From Flammeovirgaceae bacterium 311 (GTDB lineage: Bacteria > Bacteroidota > Bacteroidia > Cytophagales > Cyclobacteriaceae), in the NCBI GenBank assembly GCA_000597885.1, contig CP004371.1:1674001-1738000 (forward strand): a stretch of 64,000 nt of DNA, written 5' to 3'. Shown piece after piece: positions 62,075 through 64,000 of this stretch. Made by a program: the position numbers and the translations under genes. Below the pieces are notes generated by a model that was given only the letters and a program-made list of their open reading frames with translations, was not told the origin of the DNA and did no database searches. The first letter of the stretch is position 1. Every line of letters begins with the position of its first letter.

Positions 62075-62457
62075 CCCTGGCTAAGTTTTTCTATAATCAC
62101 AACCGCAGTGGCATATGCCCTGGCATGCGAAATGGAAAGATGTATGTTGGTGCTGCCCAGTGCCTCTACTGTTTTAAGGGTATCGCCGGAGAGACGTATG
62201 ATAGGTTTTCCCCACTGATCATTCTCTACCGATACTTCGCTGAATGCCAGTTTGCCACGCCAGCCAGTACCCAGGGCTTTGAAAAGTGCTTCCTTGGCGG
62301 CAAACCTGGCCGCATAGCTTTGGTAAGCAGCGCCTTGTTTTTCGCAGTACTCAATCTCTTCCGCAGAAAAAACCAGGCTTTTGAAGCGCTCGTTCTTTTC
62401 TATTGATTCCCTGATTCTGTCTATTTCAACGATATCGATCCCTGTGCCGCTAATCAT
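62071..62457 (-). CDS. acpS: Holo-[acyl-carrier-protein] synthase AcpS
   Basis: The 128-residue protein matches AcpS: GTGIDIVEIDRI at the N-terminus with the Asp Mg ligand, RFAAKEALFKALGTGW with the catalytic KEA motif, and HLSISHARAYATAVVI at the end. It transfers the phosphopantetheine arm from CoA to the ACPs encoded at 50661 and 54460. If no other acpS exists, it also serves fatty-acid synthesis. It overlaps the C45 gene by eight bases and the ligase gene by four. Confidence 0.95.
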   Translation of the reverse strand: MISGTGIDIVEIDRIRESIEKNERFKSLVFSAEEIEYCEKQGAAYQSYAARFAAKEALFKALGTGWRGKLAFSEVSVENDQWGKPIIRLSGDTLKTVEALGSTNIHLSISHARAYATAVVIIEKLSQG

Positions 62458-64000
62458 TGTTCAGCTTTTCCCGGCACAAGTTAATACCTTCCTGCATATG
62501 TTTACGCTCACTGGTACGGGCAATTTCTTTTGTAAGGCCCTTTTCGAAATAGTTAATGGCCCGCTGCCAATCCTGCTGGATCTTAAAATAATCTCCCAGG
62601 TAGTAATAGGTTAAAAATGAATTGGGATTGCTCCTTTCAAATGCTTTTACCTCTGCTTCGGTTAGGGGAGTTCCCTTTCCTGTGAATCCTAAGTGCTGTA
62701 TGCGGTCCCGAGTCTTGGCAAAGAATTCGTATTGCCTGTATTCAGCAGAAGCCAGGAAAGGATCGGCTCCAATCGTAAGGGAATCGGAATAAGCATAAGG
62801 TGTATTAGCTGTTTCCAGGCTATCAGCAAAGATCTTCTTCAGGTCGTAGGCTACATAATCGCCCAGCTGGTAAGGAGCGCAGGAGACCCAGACCACCAGC
62901 TCTTCGGGAGAGAATATAACAGAGTGATGCGCAATTAGCTGATTGATGGCTTTTTCATTGCCCAAGCCAATATCTTTGTTATTCAACCCTTTTTTATCAC
63001 GTAAAATAGCGGCGGCACTGGCAGGCGTAAGGGGGGCAAGGGAATCGAGCAGCTGCTCCACCCGCTGGTAGCGGTAAGTGGATACTTCTTCTCCTATATA
63101 TTCCTGATTCAGGGGGTCCGGGAACAGCTCTTTGCTCTGGAAATGGTTGGTGATGATCATGCGGTCTTCATCAGCATAATGAAGCGCTGTTTTGCCGGGT
63201 GACTTTTCAATAAGCCCTACCCTGCCATCAATTTTAGAACCTATCAGGAAAGTTTCTGCCACAAAAGAATCGAAAGAAGAAGCAATCTCGTAAGCCTCCT
63301 GAATGGTAGAGGCATACTGCAGTATCTGGCGCGCAATAAGAGAAACCGGCGTTTTACCTTTTGTCGGAATATCTGATTTTGCAGAATTAAGGGTAATGGT
63401 CAGGCCTTTCTCATTCATGCCGGAAACCACACCGCTAAAACCTGCCCATGTAACAGAGAGAAATTTATAGCCCTCTTCGGGCCGGTAAAGTGCTACTACC
63501 TTATCCCGCGCAAAATCTTCGCCGAAATAGAAATCGAAGTTCCGGCCAATCAGCAGCCTGTTGCCTTCTGAATGCTGGCTCCAGGTGGCGAAGGAGGTGC
63601 AGCCCACCAGGTTCATATTCTGCAGGGCGTGGCCAATATCGTGGGCACCATGATAACTTAGGGCCCTGTGAAATTTAGGAGCGATGTAATCAAACTCGTC
63701 TGCCATCAGCTGCGAAGAGCCATAGATCTCCAACAGCTGTTCCCGGGGCACATACTCGTCCATATCTCGGTTAAACCAGCCAACGAGGTATTTCAAAAAA
63801 TTCAGAAAAGTCTCTGAAGGAACACGGTTCCGAATCTCGCCAATAAAGGCTACTTCCTTCTGCCCCATCAGGTTTTTGCCCAGGGCACCGAAAGCAACTC
63901 CCCTTTCGTAAGGTGCACCTGTCAGGTGGAGCTCCCAAAGGCCTTTGTCATTGAGCTGTAGCGCGCTTTTGCCGTAACGGTAGTGGTGAAGGCCGAGGGT
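62450..64000 (-). CDS. C45 family peptidase / acyl-CoA:6-APA acyltransferase-like protein (partial)
   Basis: The frame is open from the right edge, so the 5' end is outside the window; the ATG at 63868 is internal. The upstream codons add the family-typical start ELHLTGAPYERGVAFGALG. The nucleophile is Cys in NLVGCTSFATWSQH: the Gly-Cys bond is where such Ntn-hydrolases self-cleave. GNRLLIGRNFDFYFGED follows. The last ~60 residues look like a TPR helix pair (FLTYYYLGDYFKIQQDWQRA, INYFEKGL). It would form or cut an amide or ester; in this locus the acyl substrate may be the pigment. Confidence 0.82.
   Translation of the reverse strand, partial: TLGLHHYRYGKSALQLNDKGLWELHLTGAPYERGVAFGALGKNLMGQKEVAFIGEIRNRVPSETFLNFLKYLVGWFNRDMDEYVPREQLLEIYGSSQLMADEFDYIAPKFHRALSYHGAHDIGHALQNMNLVGCTSFATWSQHSEGNRLLIGRNFDFYFGEDFARDKVVALYRPEEGYKFLSVTWAGFSGVVSGMNEKGLTITLNSAKSDIPTKGKTPVSLIARQILQYASTIQEAYEIASSFDSFVAETFLIGSKIDGRVGLIEKSPGKTALHYADEDRMIITNHFQSKELFPDPLNQEYIGEEVSTYRYQRVEQLLDSLAPLTPASAAAILRDKKGLNNKDIGLGNEKAINQLIAHHSVIFSPEELVVWVSCAPYQLGDYVAYDLKKIFADSLETANTPYAYSDSLTIGADPFLASAEYRQYEFFAKTRDRIQHLGFTGKGTPLTEAEVKAFERSNPNSFLTYYYLGDYFKIQQDWQRAINYFEKGLTKEIARTSERKHMQEGINLCREKLNND

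Noticed and set aside
1-64000. Insertion sequences, prophage, CRISPR arrays, rRNA
   Set aside because: No transposase, integrase, phage structural gene, regularly spaced direct repeats or rRNA sequence was seen on reading both strands.

Overview
The window looks like chromosomal DNA of a member of the Bacteroidota, most likely a Cytophagales-type bacterium. The evidence is a SusC/SusD pair, three proteins ending in type IX secretion (T9SS) sorting domains, Bacteroidota-type promoters (TTTG, about 20 nt, TAnnTTTG; best seen before the tRNA-Leu gene at 34271-34302), and a flexirubin/aryl-polyene-type pigment locus. I see no plasmid, phage, IS element or CRISPR array. Gene density is high, with bidirectional terminators between convergent genes.

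Layout. 1-11 kb: a truncated membrane protein, a DUF202 protein, secreted proteins of unknown role, a double-GNAT acetyltransferase, a 1098-aa T9SS surface protein with IgGFc-binding-like, Ig-like, thrombospondin-3-like and MopE-like repeats, and a PAS-LuxR regulator. 11-20.5 kb: a SusD/SusC uptake pair behind a perfect LacI-type operator, divergent from a 1200-aa FG-GAP/ASPIC lipoprotein. 20.7-26 kb: a CDP-alcohol phosphatidyltransferase, a small conserved protein, and a three-gene light-signalling operon (bacteriophytochrome kinase, stand-alone receiver, receiver-PP2C phosphatase). 26-34.5 kb: a ComEC / enoyl-CoA hydratase / histone-deacetylase-like operon, MscS plus a small lipoprotein, PhoH plus a GNAT, SAM hydrolase, an ABM monooxygenase and tRNA-Leu(CAA). 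34.5-39 kb: a T9SS protein, an EF-hand lipoprotein, an orphan and an immunity-like protein. 39-42.5 kb: a three-gene operon of circularly permuted ATP-grasp, alpha-E and transglutaminase-like proteins, a widespread but poorly understood peptide-forming or -modifying module. 42.8-44.5 kb: LysE exporter, response regulator, small membrane protein.

44.7-64 kb (runs off the right edge): the pigment locus. A tyrosine ammonia-lyase would make 4-coumarate, a PaaK-like ligase would activate it, and AcpS would prime the two ACPs. Three complete ketosynthases, one chain-length-factor-like ketosynthase (catalytic Cys replaced by Gln) and one half-size ketosynthase-like protein would extend the chain, with FabG and two hotdog dehydratases forming the polyene. 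A halogenase-like flavoprotein, acyltransferase, thioesterase, polysaccharide deacetylase, C45 hydrolase, GT2-DUF2062 glycosyltransferase, LolA-like carrier and a lipoprotein suggest ring decoration and placement in the outer membrane. The 14 genes from fabG (56700) down to the glycosyltransferase (44703) lie on one strand with small gaps or overlaps and probably form one transcription unit.

The strongest candidates for less-described biology are the ATP-grasp/alpha-E/transglutaminase operon, the half-size ketosynthase with its CLF-like neighbour, and the phytochrome-to-PP2C relay.
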